From contig OZ037772.1 of NCBI GenBank assembly GCA_964035545.1, positions 9,707,150 through 9,771,149 of the forward strand: a stretch of DNA of 64,000 nt. The letters are read 5' to 3'. The notes below the pieces were generated by a model. That model worked only from the letters and a program-made list of their open reading frames with translations, ran no database searches and was not told where the DNA came from. The stretch comes from Bugula neritina. Lineage: Eukaryota; Bryozoa; Gymnolaemata; Cheilostomatida; Bugulidae. The position numbers and the translations under genes were made by a program. This document shows positions 1-26,870 of this stretch, piece by piece. Numbering within the stretch: position 1 is the first letter of the stretch; each line of letters begins with the position of its first letter.

Positions 1-70
1 GCAAAAAGCCCATGTTCATTACCAGGTAAATTGTGAAAAATAGCTAAAAATGGAGATTTCAGTGTGTACT

Positions 71-1194
71 AATTTTGACTTGCTTCTATGCAGAGTGATG
101 AGTATGTCGAGGAGGCAATGCGAGAGGTGTGTTTAGCACTCGTGAGACACCAAAAGTCTGTCTAGAAGATGCGGCGACATAAGGCCACTTGCATACTACT
201 GTAGGCTCTGCGGCATATACAAGCTCTACTAAACTGCTACTACATATACAAGCTCTACTAAACTGAAGCTGAACCATAGTATGTTGTATTTGAAGTGACA
301 CAACATCTATAGTGTTAGGAGAATCTCAAAGACCAAACTCTTATTATCCAAATTTACCAGCCAGTGTATAACTTCTGCTCTTAACACAAAGCTAACATGA
401 CATGCAAATTAGTTACTATATATGTTGGTACACTTACTAATACTCGATACATTCTGGTCACATACTAACCACAGTTCTATCTGCACCTCTCCCTCACTTG
501 ACATTTGTAGTTGTATGCTCCTGACTTTATGTGTGTCATTAGAGATAATCCACACCTACACTCCTGTGGCGGTGGTTAAAACCTGGCCTTTACTCAAATT
601 CTTACCAGCTACTTTGCTACTATCCAAAACAGCATATTTTAGAATAGTTTTATAAACTTTGTTCAACTGTATATTATGGCTTTATATTGTACTTTGTTTT
701 CTATATTTAACTATTGGTCACTAAATACTCATTCTCTACCAGGTATTTAAAAAGCTTCAATAAATTGTAATTTTAGTACAATATACCCTATTGCAATGGT
801 TATTACCATAAGAATTGAAGTGGTTTATGTGCCAAGAAGATAGATTTGGCTGTGGATATTTTTGTTTTGTGTTTTTAAGTTTTATTTTTCTACTTTTTTA
901 CTTTACTTTTTCATAACGTTGTTTATATTCTATGTTTATACACAACTCAGATAGTTTTTCTAGACCTCTGCACATTTATTTTTTTTAAGCATCAATTATT
1001 TTTGGAATTATTTTTTCTTTATGCTGTTATTTTATATTTTGTATCAATAGTAACAAATATTCCGACCAATATTTTTTTGTCATATTTTATATTTTAATAC
1101 GATATCGGCCTTACAAAATGTGTACCATTTTGATCATTTTTCAATTATTCATGCCTAATAAATATTGGATAAGCCAAGCCTGTTTCCAAAATAC

Positions 1195-1196
<2 letters not shown>
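71..1196 (+). repeat. 1.1-kb direct repeat, copy 1 (pair with 10330-11450)
   Basis: The terminal exon and about 1 kb of 3' flank are repeated at 10330-11450 with scattered substitutions and small indels. Similarity starts in the intron just upstream of the exon (taattttgacttgc) and stops at a TA microsatellite in this copy. The spacing of about 10.26 kb with the kinase gene in between suggests a tandem gene duplication rather than a mobile element; no terminal repeats are visible. Confidence 0.85.
94..204 (+). pseudogene. Terminal exon of an upstream MAP3K-like paralogue, CAAX tail cut off by an early stop
   Basis: This exon follows the same acceptor context (cttctatgcag) as the last exon of the kinase gene at 10353-10463 and reads in the same phase. 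It encodes SDEYVEEAMREVCLALVRHQ followed by KSV, then TAG at 163-165 where the other copy has CAG. Past the stop, the frame still encodes KMRRHKATCILL and a final TAG (202-204), so the lost tail has hardly decayed. The upstream exons would lie left of the window. The similarity continues through the presumed 3' UTR to about 1195, including an AATAAA at 759-764 conserved in the other copy. It could be a pseudogene, or the end of a working paralogue that has lost its membrane anchor; the window cannot separate these. The duplication itself is seen directly; the gene upstream is inferred. Confidence 0.6.
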
Positions 1197-3350
<2,154 letters not shown>

Positions 3351-3354
3351 TTAC

Positions 3355-4072
3355 TATCACTGCGTTTCCATGAAGGCGAATGAATGCGTACGAGTGCCCG
3401 TACGGATTACATCGAAGGAAAAACCACACGTTCCTATGCAATCCGTACGAAGTTATCTTTTCTTTGCAATTGTGACGGCTGAACTAAAATGATAATTAAT
3501 ATGGCCAACTTTGAGTTTGAGTTCATGCACAACGGCAATTTTTTAATTCTGTCCCCACTTTTGATAGATTAAATCAATCAAATACACAAACTTTGAGTCA
3601 GTTCATTTAAACTAAAAAAGCATAAACCAATGAAAGCATAAAGTATTTCTCGATCGATAAACTTAAGCTTAAAAGTAAATCAAATTTTCAAAATGAAAAT
3701 AGCTGTCAACTTATTTTTAGCCTGGGAAAGCTTTGGCTTACGGAAATTTTTTTACAAATTTAAGATGATTAGTAACCATTCTAAATAATAGCAGCTATGA
3801 TAAATAAAATAATTTAAATTTTTAAAAGCCGAAGTACACTTTAGCGTAGGTTGTAACAAGTTTATAATTATTGTTTACATCGCGTAACTATGTAACTAGC
3901 CGCCACAAATGCTGATCTCTGCCTCCGGCACAAAAGGTTTCATTCGATTTAACCGAAGGAATCATTTCCATCATGTGCATAATGCGAAGGAAAATTTTCA
4001 TCGAAGGAGCTGTTCGGTGTAATTTCGATGCAACTGTTTCCATAGGACGAATGAGAAAATCCATTCGCATAA
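3355..4072. mobile_element. Probable second MITE (tgcgtttccat ends)
   Basis: Motifs of the form tgtttccat followed by cgaatg occur at 3361-3385 (cactgcgtttccatgaaggc) and, in both orientations, at 3938-4075. This suggests an element whose termini are built from that motif, lying next to the nested elements at 4073-5172. Exact ends are not clear. Confidence 0.35.
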
Positions 4073-5172
4073 TGCCCATGACACATTACAGTCGAAACTC
4101 GACTGTGACGGCCATTTTAGAGCTGCTTGCGCATACCTTCAACGTCACATCCTACTTTTTGCTGGTCACACTACAGTTTTCTACAAACGATGAAAGCTGA
4201 TGCCCATGACACACTACAGTCGAAACTCGACTGTGGCGGCCATTTTGAAGCTGCTTGCGCATACCTTCAACGTCACGTCCTACTTTTTGCTGGTCACACT
4301 ACAGTTCACTACAAACGATGAAAGCTAACTGTCTCTAGCCCCGCAGTAAACTTTTAATCAATAGGAATGCCATGTCGAACTTTCATCGCATCGCTAAAAA
4401 CTGACAGTTGCGTTCAGAAATCAGACAGTTGTGACGTCACAGGGGTCAACGCTTAGCCTCGAAAACGCGTTCAAAATGGCGTTTAGACTGTAGTGTGGCA
4501 GCCCCATAACTGTCTCTAGTCCCGCAGTAAACTTTTAAACCAATAGGAATGCCATAACTCAGTTTTTGCAGTATCCACAGTGACCAGCAATCAAATTTAG
4601 CGCAAATAATTGAGATTTACTAGCATAATTTAATAAGATTTACTAGTTATTTTTATTCTAATTGACTAGCTTAAATTATTCGAAATTACTAGCTTTATTC
4701 AATGAGATTACCTAGCTTTATTCAAGCTCATTCACTAGCCTAAAGAACTAAATGCGCTAATAAAATTCAATCAAATTAGAAAAATAAATATTATGCAGAT
4801 AAAATTTAGCAAAATTTATCTAATAAATACTTATTTTCATAATTTATTAAGATTTTCATACATAACTTCATCATAATTATTTTAAAAGTAAAATAATATA
4901 ATTTTTGAAGAACCAAATCAAATAATAATAATGCTCGCTAGTAGCATGTGGAATAAGTAAAAGCACTAACCAATCAGGGCTTACCCGGCCAGTCAGTGAT
5001 TGGCTAATCGCTCAACTTCAGCGTTCAGCGTTCGACATGTCGAACTTTCATCGCATCGCAAAAAACTGACAGTTGCGTTCAGAATTCAGACAGTTGTGAC
5101 GTCACAGAGGTCAACGCTTAGCCTCGAAAACGCGTTCAAAATGGCGTTTCGACTGTAGTGTGGCAGCCCCAT
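4073..5172. mobile_element. Nested non-autonomous DNA elements (MITE-like) with inverted ends
   Basis: A roughly 127-bp unit is tandemly repeated at 4074-4200 and 4202-4326. A second block of about 135 bp (catgtcgaactttcatcgca and onward) occurs at 4370-4507 and again at 5033-5171. The end of that block, read in reverse (gctgccacactacagtcgaa), matches the start of the first unit, so the pieces form inverted termini of about 35-40 bp. A short shared block (aactgtctctag) lies at 4327 and again at about 4508. The order suggests one MITE with a second or solo end inserted 660 bp further on. No coding capacity. The class is not assigned. Confidence 0.65.
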
Positions 5173-6589
5173 ATAGCTGTGGTGGTGTGATGTGGAATAC
5201 TGCTAAGCTAGAAATATGTAAAATTAACTCAATACCACGCACAAACATCTACACACACACGCACGCACGCACACACATACATCAGCTTAGTGGCAAAATT
5301 TTTCCTTTATAACTTATATAAACTCGCGGTACCAATCGCGGCATAATGATTTTTCATGCTTTAAAGTCAACACTCCTAAATATACCACACTGTCTCTAAC
5401 TAACTAGTCCTGCCTTGGTTCACAGCGTACATTAGTAGTTAGTAATTACTGTCCAGCCGACTATAGGAAAGACGCCACGCATTACAGTTGTCAGCTATCA
5501 CCATAGTTGATCCGCTGCAATTGTAGACATCGTGCCACGAGGAGCTGTTCTTTCGATAATAATAATAGTAATACAAAATCTCTACACAGTATTAGCATGG
5601 CTACACGTGATCGGCGAGTGTAATTATTTTATTAATATGATTAGTAAGACTAAGTATAAGAACGATAAACTCAAAATCAATTCGCAATTTTAAACTGCTA
5701 TTGACTCTAGTTGATGTCAATAATTTTATCTAAAGTTGGTATCGGAAGAGAATGTATAATTTATAGTTTTTATCATAATTTTCTGTGTAAACATATAGCA
5801 AAGATGCAGCAATTTTCAAAGCAAGATTAATTTTTCTTGTAACTATTCACCACAATATATTATAGGACTTTAAGCCATAAGTGGCATAATATTGGAGAAT
5901 GCTTTATTGACTGAGCTCTGATATATAACAACACTCTGCTTGCAGGCACCTTTCTATTATAGGTGATCTTATGGCATCGAACAGATATCTCAAGCTCAAT
6001 AGCATGGATTCCTACTTTTCAGCATTCATATAAAGAATATTTATTTCATCAATCACTTAATGACAATCAACTATTTACTATATTATTTGTTTTTCTGGGT
6101 TTGAAAAATAATAACATTTTATGCTATCTTAGCTCAGTTAGTTTAAAGCTCTACGTTTTGCTGTGGTGTACATATTCAAATATAAAGAGGAGGATTTTAC
6201 ATTTATAAGTTGAAACTCAGTAAAATTTAAATGGAACGCTTTTCTCATATTTAACAATGTAAAGACTAGAGGGCTACAAACCTGACATTAATCAACATTT
6301 TCTATTAAATCATTTGATTAAAGGTTTTTATATTTTCAATGCAGAGTTGTAGACTTGTAGGTGTATAGATTTTAAATGAATGTTTTATTTCCTTTGTGAA
6401 AAAGCTTAGGATCTGTTGTGTAGGAAGTTATTATTGAGACGGTGAGCTAAAAAGAAATAGAAAGCTACAATGGCTGCAGGTTAGTTTTCAGTTTTTAAGG
6501 CGCCAGAAAACTGGTCATGGAGAGAACTTTTTACTATTTGAATTTTTTTATGGGAATGTTTGTTCTGCAGATGTCACCTAGTTAGTGAA
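5173..6589. other. Gene-free stretch upstream of the kinase gene
   Basis: Contains a short AC-rich microsatellite (about 5250-5283) and a GC-richer patch at 5400-5560 that could be a promoter or 5' UTR exon, but no splice-linked coding segment was found. The rest is AT-rich without recognisable features. Confidence 0.3.
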
Positions 6590-6975
6590 AGTCCTGCCTG
6601 AGATCATCAGTTGCAATCTCTTCCTGTTCCATTTTATTCCTCATTTGCTGGTCAACGCACCTCAAATTTTGTAATATCTGCACTGTGGAATAAGTTGCCA
6701 AAATTTTTAAAGATTATACAGCCACTTGGTAAATTTAAAGTGGAATTGAGGCATCACCTCTACTCTGTTGAGTGATCTGTGGTGCCTTCTATGGTAATGC
6801 CGACTTTGGGCCCGCGTACCACTAGCCATGCTATTTCGCACTGGGCCTCATCATCACTTCCGACAGCTTATTTTGATATACTGTTGTTTGTTACTATGTT
6901 TCTTTTCTAATTGCTTGTTCTGCTCTTGTAACTTATGCTAGTTGTAAAACACTATGTTATGATGAAAATACACAC
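6590..6975 (+). mobile_element. 3' end of a non-LTR retrotransposon (truncated)
   Basis: One frame reads as the C-terminus of a reverse transcriptase ORF (ALWNKLPKFLKIIQPLGKFK, stop near 6775), followed by a 3' UTR. Its gggcccgcg...gggcctcatcatc motif is shared with the LINE at 36650-37645. It ends in a short ACAC tail. A stretch of about 70 bp (gagctaaaaagaaatagaaa and onward) at 6444-6515 recurs at 6982-7055 on the other side, like a long target duplication. Confidence 0.6.
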
Positions 6976-7604
6976 ACACAGATGGTGAGTTAAAAAGAAA
7001 TGGAAACTTACAATGGCTGCAGATTAATCGTTTTCAGTTTACAAAGAGCCAGTATATATATAATATGCAAGAATTTTCGTTGTTTGAAATTTTTTAAACT
7101 CCGATTAAAAAAATTAATTGACTTTCTAATTATGACTATTCAAATTTATTTAAAAAATGAAAATATATGTGTATAAGCCAACACTATTGGTTTACTGAAC
7201 AAAGAACTGTTTTAATGTCCAGCTTTTAACTGTTTCTATGTAACTATAAGCATTGATAAACCTGTAGGCAATCTATTTAGGATTTGTTGAGACTGAATGA
7301 TAAAATCACCTAAAGCTTATGTTTTCTTGAGACTAACTACTGCTGTGCTTTGGCTCTGAAAACTCACTTTGAAATTGATTTTTCTGATTCACTGCATGTC
7401 AAGACTCATGCTTAAAAGTTTATTGCTTTTAATTTTACTGATGCATTATGCAATTGGCACCAACTAGCATTTGATTCTTTCTGCTTCTGTTACAGACAAT
7501 TATAACAATGATGAGTTATCTTTCCTGAACCTTGTAGTTTGTTGTGAATATTTTTCTAACATAGTAAATGATTATGAATTTACACATACATTGGCCGAAC
7601 ATGG

Positions 7605-7660
7605 CAATATCATAGCTGACTGTGTTTTGTGTTTTACAGTTTTGATGCCTAGTGAGAAGA
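7605..7660 (+). repeat. Decayed partial copy of kinase exon 2 boundary
   Basis: The sequence atatcatagctgactgtg...gtgttttacag plus the following 25 bp matches the intron end and start of exon 2 at 7872-7930, with substitutions that destroy the frame. It looks like a small local duplication of a splice acceptor and exon start. Confidence 0.5.
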
Positions 7661-7675
7661 TTTTAAGGATTTAAG

Positions 7676-10463
7676 ATGGCTTGCATTGGAAATGATGTCA
7701 ATGACAAGTTTGCAGGTATAGTGAATATTTGGATCTTGAACCTATTGCTAAAAATTTTCTTATCTCATGACTACTGCTTTTGAATTCAATATAATGTTAT
7801 CACCGTCCCGCTACCCGAACAGGACAAAGTGGAAATAGGTGAAAAAAAATTATTATCATCATAACATAGCAGTATCATAGCTTCATGGCTAAGTTTGTGT
7901 TTTACAGTTTCGATTGCCAGTAGAGAAAAACTGGGTGCCGGTAGCTTTGGGACTGTGTTTAAAGTTTTTGATATGCTGAGTAAAAGACACATGGCTTGCA
8001 AGGAAATAGACCTTGGTATAGTTAAGGTCAAGGAACATCAGAAGGTATTAGCTGCAATAGTTTATGTTTGTGAAGTTATAATTTTACTATACTAATAGAG
8101 TTTATATCTCTGTTTTGTATCAAAGTCTATAATCAGTGCATAGGCCTAGTAGTAGTTCTAACACTCCAAGTATATGCATATATACTTACAACTATTTGCT
8201 AGAGTTATGTAGTAATTATTCTTTGACATATTCAGCCATATAGCACGGGGGTGGCCAAACGTTTTGCTAGTAGGCCAAATTTTCTAAATAAGGTTTTTTT
8301 GCTTATGTAGCTAATTTATGGATTTTTACATTAACCAATAATGATACAGGTAATAAACACAGGAAATAGGGAGTATGAATTCTAATATATGATGACTTTA
8401 TAGTTTATAAATCAGAGTTCAATTTGAAACCTTAATAGTAAATTTTTAAAAAATGGGGAAGTGCTTTATGTATATCGACAGAACCAGATAAGTGACATTT
8501 AAATTCTAGGAACTTCTGAAAGCAATGAGAGAAGTGAACGCAATGAATAAACTAGATCATGTAAATATAGTGAAGTACTTTGGTTATGAAATGAAGGATG
8601 GCAACCAGGGTCCTGGTACGTGTATTATTCGCTGGATGCATAACAGTGTGTGTGTGCGTGCGTGTGGGTGTTTATATATTATTAGCACAACAAAGATGAT
8701 CAAACTAGCTGCGAGTTGAAATATTAATTTGTATATATTAGACTTGTTGGTAATTTCTTCATCATTCTTATACTATTGTGAGATATCAATATTTTATATT
8801 CTTTATATTCTAACAGAGTTTAGAATCCTATGTATTTATATGGAGTATGTTTCGGGAGGGTCTGTGAAGGACCGTTTGAACAAAGAAGGAGCTTTCAACG
8901 AGACTCAGGCTAAAAAATACACATGCCAGATGTTACTTGGTGTCTCTTACCTTCACGAGCAACATATCATACACAGAGACTTGAAATGTGAGCCCTGGTA
9001 ACTGTGCAGTTATTATTTTCTATTTTGTTTTTTATTGTAATCGTTTGTCATATACTATGTTAAACAATTATAGTTACAGTGATTAGTGAAATGGCTAAGC
9101 AACATGTAAACTTCTTTCAGGTTAAATAATGTTCTCAATGAGACAAAAATTTGATATTTGCATTACACACTTTGTATATTGTAGGCTCCAACATGCTGCT
9201 AGATAGAGAAGATAACATAAAACTAGCAGACCTTGGAATAGCTAAAGAATGTCATCATTCAACACATAAGAGCAATAGAACTCGTTACACTGCTACTTGT
9301 GGTACAGCTCACTATATGGCACCAGAGGTTATAGCTGGAGAGGAGTATGGCAGGAAGGCAGATGTTTGGTCAGTTTTCTTTCTATAGCTTATAACAGCAT
9401 GTTCTTGCGTTTCATTGAGATTAGAACTTATTAAATATAGTCATTCTTCTTTTCAAAAGGAGTGCTGGGGCTACTCTGGTGGAAATGCTGACCACAAAAC
9501 CTCCCTGGTCTAAGCTAAACGATTTTCAAGTCATGTTCAGAATCGGAATAAAGCAAAAAAAACCTGCATATGTCCTTGACTCTAGTCTAGGACCAGAAGT
9601 TAGAAGGTTCCTGGATGAGATATTCAACTATGATAGTGAAAGACGACCGTCGGCTGATGAGCTTTTGGGACATGACTGGTTTGGTTAGTTTAGAGTTGCA
9701 ATAAGCTTCTTTAATATTATTGACTAAAGCTTTATTAATAATTGGATTGCTATCACTCTTTAACCTTTGTTTATATACTTGTATATATTATTATGCTCAT
9801 CAAAAGCTAAATAATATTTCTCTTAGTTGTGCTGCCATCATTATTTAACCTTTATTAATATACTAGTATAATACATTATCACGCTTATTAAAAAAATAAA
9901 TTATAATTTAGTTTAGGTTATGACAAAGTGGTTGAATGCTCTGCTTTGTAGTAGATTTCTTATCATATATATAATTATGTAGTTATAGAGCCACCAATTT
10001 TTGGTATCTGGATTGTTATAACTATCGAAGAAGACAATTTCAAATATTATTTTCCAAATGACTCTGCAACTGTTGTTATAGTGTCTATTTTTCACATGTT
10101 GGATTTTTTTTAGATGATCACCGGGGCTTCATATATTACAAGGTTTGTTGATTCTCTTTATTTTTTGAATGTGGAAAAATTTCGCAGCTAGTAAATTTAT
10201 TATAATATAATGAAAAACAAATTCTTTCCTTTACAGATAAGGAGCAAAAACTGCATATAATAGGAAATCTTTTTAATTATGTATTACAGTTTCACTTTTT
10301 GTCATGAATATGAAGCTAGGTGGTCAGCTAATTTTGACTTGCTTCTATGCAGAGTGATGAGTATGTCGAGGAGGCAATGCGAGAGGTGTGTTTAGCACTC
10401 GTGAGACACCAAAAGTCTGTCCAGAAGATGCGAAGACGTAAGGCCACTTGCATACTTCTGTAA
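7676..10463 (+). CDS. MEKK-like MAP3K (STE11-type) protein kinase with C-terminal polybasic-CAAX tail
   Basis: Eight exons: 7676-7715, 7908-8044, 8510-8615, 8817-8987, 9185-9368, 9460-9683, 10114-10142, 10353-10463. They join with matching phases to 333 codons and a stop. The kinase domain fills residues about 18-288: glycine loop LGAGSFGTV (22-30), ATP lysine K45, helix-C E67, HRDLK (147-151), DLG instead of DFG (167-169), APE (197-199). The order and the MEYVSGGS hinge are typical of MEKK2/3-class MAP3Ks, which phosphorylate MAP2Ks. After the kinase domain come a 29-nt microexon and a last exon ending KMRRRKATCILL, a polybasic stretch plus a CAAX box whose final Leu predicts geranylgeranylation. 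No regulatory domain is seen, and the short first exon (MACIGNDVNDKFA) has an in-frame TAA 12 bases upstream, so the start is plausible but more 5' exons cannot be excluded. Confidence 0.85.
7811..7842 (+). repeat. Short dispersed repeat (three copies in window)
   Basis: ctacccgaacaggacaaagt followed by ggaaataggtga recurs at 44651-44690 (plus) and inverted at 57073-57105, always in introns or flanks. Probably a fragment of an unnamed repeat. Confidence 0.55.
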
Positions 10464-11450
10464 GCTCTGCGGCATATACAAGCTCTACTAAACTGCTACC
10501 ACATATACAAGCTCTACTAAACTGAAGCTGAACCATAGTATGCACTATTTGAAGTGACACAATTTCTATAGTGTTAGGAGGATCTCTTATTAGCAAAAGC
10601 TTACCAGCCAGTGTATAACTTCTGCTCTTAACACCAGGCTAACATGGCATGCAAATTAGTTACTATATATGTTGGTACATTTACTATTACTTGATACATT
10701 CTGTATTAACAGCAGTTCTATCTGCACCTCTCCCTGACGTGAAAGTTGTAGTTGTATGCTCCTGACTTTATGTGTGTCATTAGGGATAATCCACACCTAT
10801 ACTCCTGTGGTAGAGGGTAAAACCCGGCCTCTACTCAAATTCTTACCAGCTACTTTGCTACTATCCAAAACAGCATATTTTAGAATAATCTTATCAACTT
10901 TGTTCAACTGTATATCTTTATCTTGTACTTTGTTTTCTATATTTAACTATTGGTCACTAAATACTCATTCTCTACCAGGTATTTAAAAAGCTTCAATAAA
11001 TTGTAATTTTAGTGCAATATACCCTATCGCAACGGTTATTAGCATAAGAATTGAAGTGGTTTATGTGCTAAGAAGATAGGTTTGGCTTTGGGTATTTTTG
11101 TTTTGTTTTTGATTTTTATTTTTCTACTTATTTACTATACTTTTTCATAATATTGCATATTCTATGTTTATATACACAACTCCGGTAGTTTCTCTAGATC
11201 TCTGCACATCTATTTTTTGTAAGCATAAATTATTTTGGGAATGATTTTCGCTTTATGTCGTTATTTTATATTTTGTATCAACAATAACAAATATTCTGGC
11301 CAATATTTTTTATATTTTTTTGTCATATTTTATATTTTAATACGATATTGGCCATACAAAATGTTAACCATTTTTGTCATTTTTCAATTATTCATGCTTA
11401 ATAAAATATATTGTATAAGCCAAGCCTATTTCCAAAATACCGTTATTGAA
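10330..11450 (+). repeat. 1.1-kb direct repeat, copy 2
   Basis: Partner of 71-1196. It contains the last coding exon and probable 3' UTR of the MAP3K-like gene, with a conserved AATAAA at 10995-11000 as a candidate poly(A) signal. Similarity ends near the phrase ccaagcctatttccaaaatac. Confidence 0.85.
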
Positions 11451-12415
11451 TTCGCTAGTAAGCTATTAATACAATATTCTCCTTTATATATAATTATAAA
11501 TTTAATGTTGACATTTTAGTGTGGGGGGGGGGGGAGTAAGGCTCAATACTACTAATAAAACCAAACTGTACTCATAATTAGAAATAAGAATGAATAAAAA
11601 AGGCTTCAATGTTTCCAAAGCTATAAATGTCTACATGAATTTCCCTGCCAACAATTCCGCTAAAATAATTGTAAATTATAATTATCTAATTCTAGCTGCA
11701 AACTTGATTTAGTAACTATAATAAAAATTGAAAAACTTTTAGACTGAACTGCTTCTGCAGTTGGTTTTTTTTTATCAGTCTCAGCATAATATTGCCCTGT
11801 ATTTGAAACTTTTAATAAAAGTAAACAATTCCCAGGAGTCACAAAAAGATTTCAGTTATAAAAATACTCTACAAGCATTATCTTATAATGTAATTGATAG
11901 CAACTGGGTTTATTATGTAACTTCATAAAAAGCTGATCCATTCATTCACAACTAATATTTCTGATTGTAGATAACTGAAGTGTGATTTATTCAAACAGAT
12001 AGAAAATAAATCTGTAAAAAATAAATAGAAAAGTGATGAATTAAATAGATGGCTGGCAGGTAGTATTAGACTAGTGGAATGGTGTGATACCAAGGCCTCT
12101 AATTTTAGAGATAGTTGACTAGCATTACATAGCATTGATCTCTCAAGTGTCTACTTAGCTTACAAATAGAGCACATCACCAGAGAATGTTGCATATAAAA
12201 AACTGCTACACAAAATATGCAAAACTAATATTAGTACAAATGTCCAGTTCCAAGTCACTTCTACGAAATAATGAGTAGATATTATCCAATCAAAACAGGT
12301 GTATCTTCTGCATCTAATAAACAGCTGTATGTCCACACTGACTATTACCTACGAGATTGCCTAGGAGTACGAACTGTAAACAATTGAATAGCCTAAGATC
12401 AGTGGACATCCACCC
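10464..12415. other. Intergenic region between kinase and SCaMC genes
   Basis: The first kilobase is the conserved 3' flank of the kinase gene (see the direct repeat). From about 11520 to 12415 nothing coding is seen, apart from a G-run at 11523-11535. The SCaMC gene ends on the other strand, so the two genes are convergent; its 3' UTR must lie here. TTTATT at 11908-11913 is an AATAAA on the minus strand. Confidence 0.5.
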
Positions 12416-26067
<13,652 letters not shown>

Positions 26068-26870
26068 TCTTCAAGTAAAAGTGAAATGAACTTCTGCTAA
26101 AATAAGATTAGCTTGACTGAAAACTTTCACAGACTAAGAGATTTAAAACCAGTCTTTGTAAGAATCAAATGTTGACTTAAATTCGCACATGAACATAGAA
26201 TAAAAACTATAAGGGTCATTTTACTTAGTTTATTACACACTTGATATCTCTAGTTTTGACTCTTTTTTACAATTTAGCTGCTAATATATATGTTTTTGCC
26301 CTGAACAAATACAACTAAACAACTTGAGTTGTTTTCTAATTTTGCCTGAATTTCGATATTTTTTCCTAACTTTTTAGTAATAGGGGGAGAGTTATGGTTT
26401 TTTCATAATGATCCGCAACCAAGTTTTAATTACCAATATGGCAATTATTAGCACTTTATTTCCCCAGGTTTCCCTCTCAGCTTTTTTTTTTGCAAATACT
26501 TTGTAATAATGATAAAAATATTACTAATAGTACTAGCGTATATGCTAATACAGTAGTAGTTATAGTATTGGAATTATTAGTATTACTATTAGTATTAATA
26601 CTACTAGTACTACTAGTATTAGTAATAGTAAAGCTAAATGTAATATTAATATCAATAATATTTTATGTCATAGATAGAATTATCAACATTATCTTACTGA
26701 CCTAAATACTAAAGTAAAAACTATGGGCATTACTAAAAGTGTTCACTCAGAGTCACACAGTTAGAGGTACTGTTAGTACTAGTGGTAGTACTAGCTCTAC
26801 TGCGAGTACTAGTACTACTACTATTACTAGCAACAGTAGAAGTAAATGTAATAGTATGAGTATGCATATA
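26068..26870. other. SCaMC 5' flank and AT-rich triplet repeat tract
   Basis: Upstream of the SCaMC start codon. From about 26530 to 26840 it is dominated by TAG/TAC/ATT triplets (for example actactagtactactagta). No TATA box or additional exon is clear, although the promoter or 5' UTR must be here or further right. Confidence 0.4.

Noticed and set aside
86-301. Minus-strand 71-codon frame, repeated at 10345-10596
   Set aside because: Conserved only because the region is duplicated; the plus strand carries the splice-linked CAAX exon.
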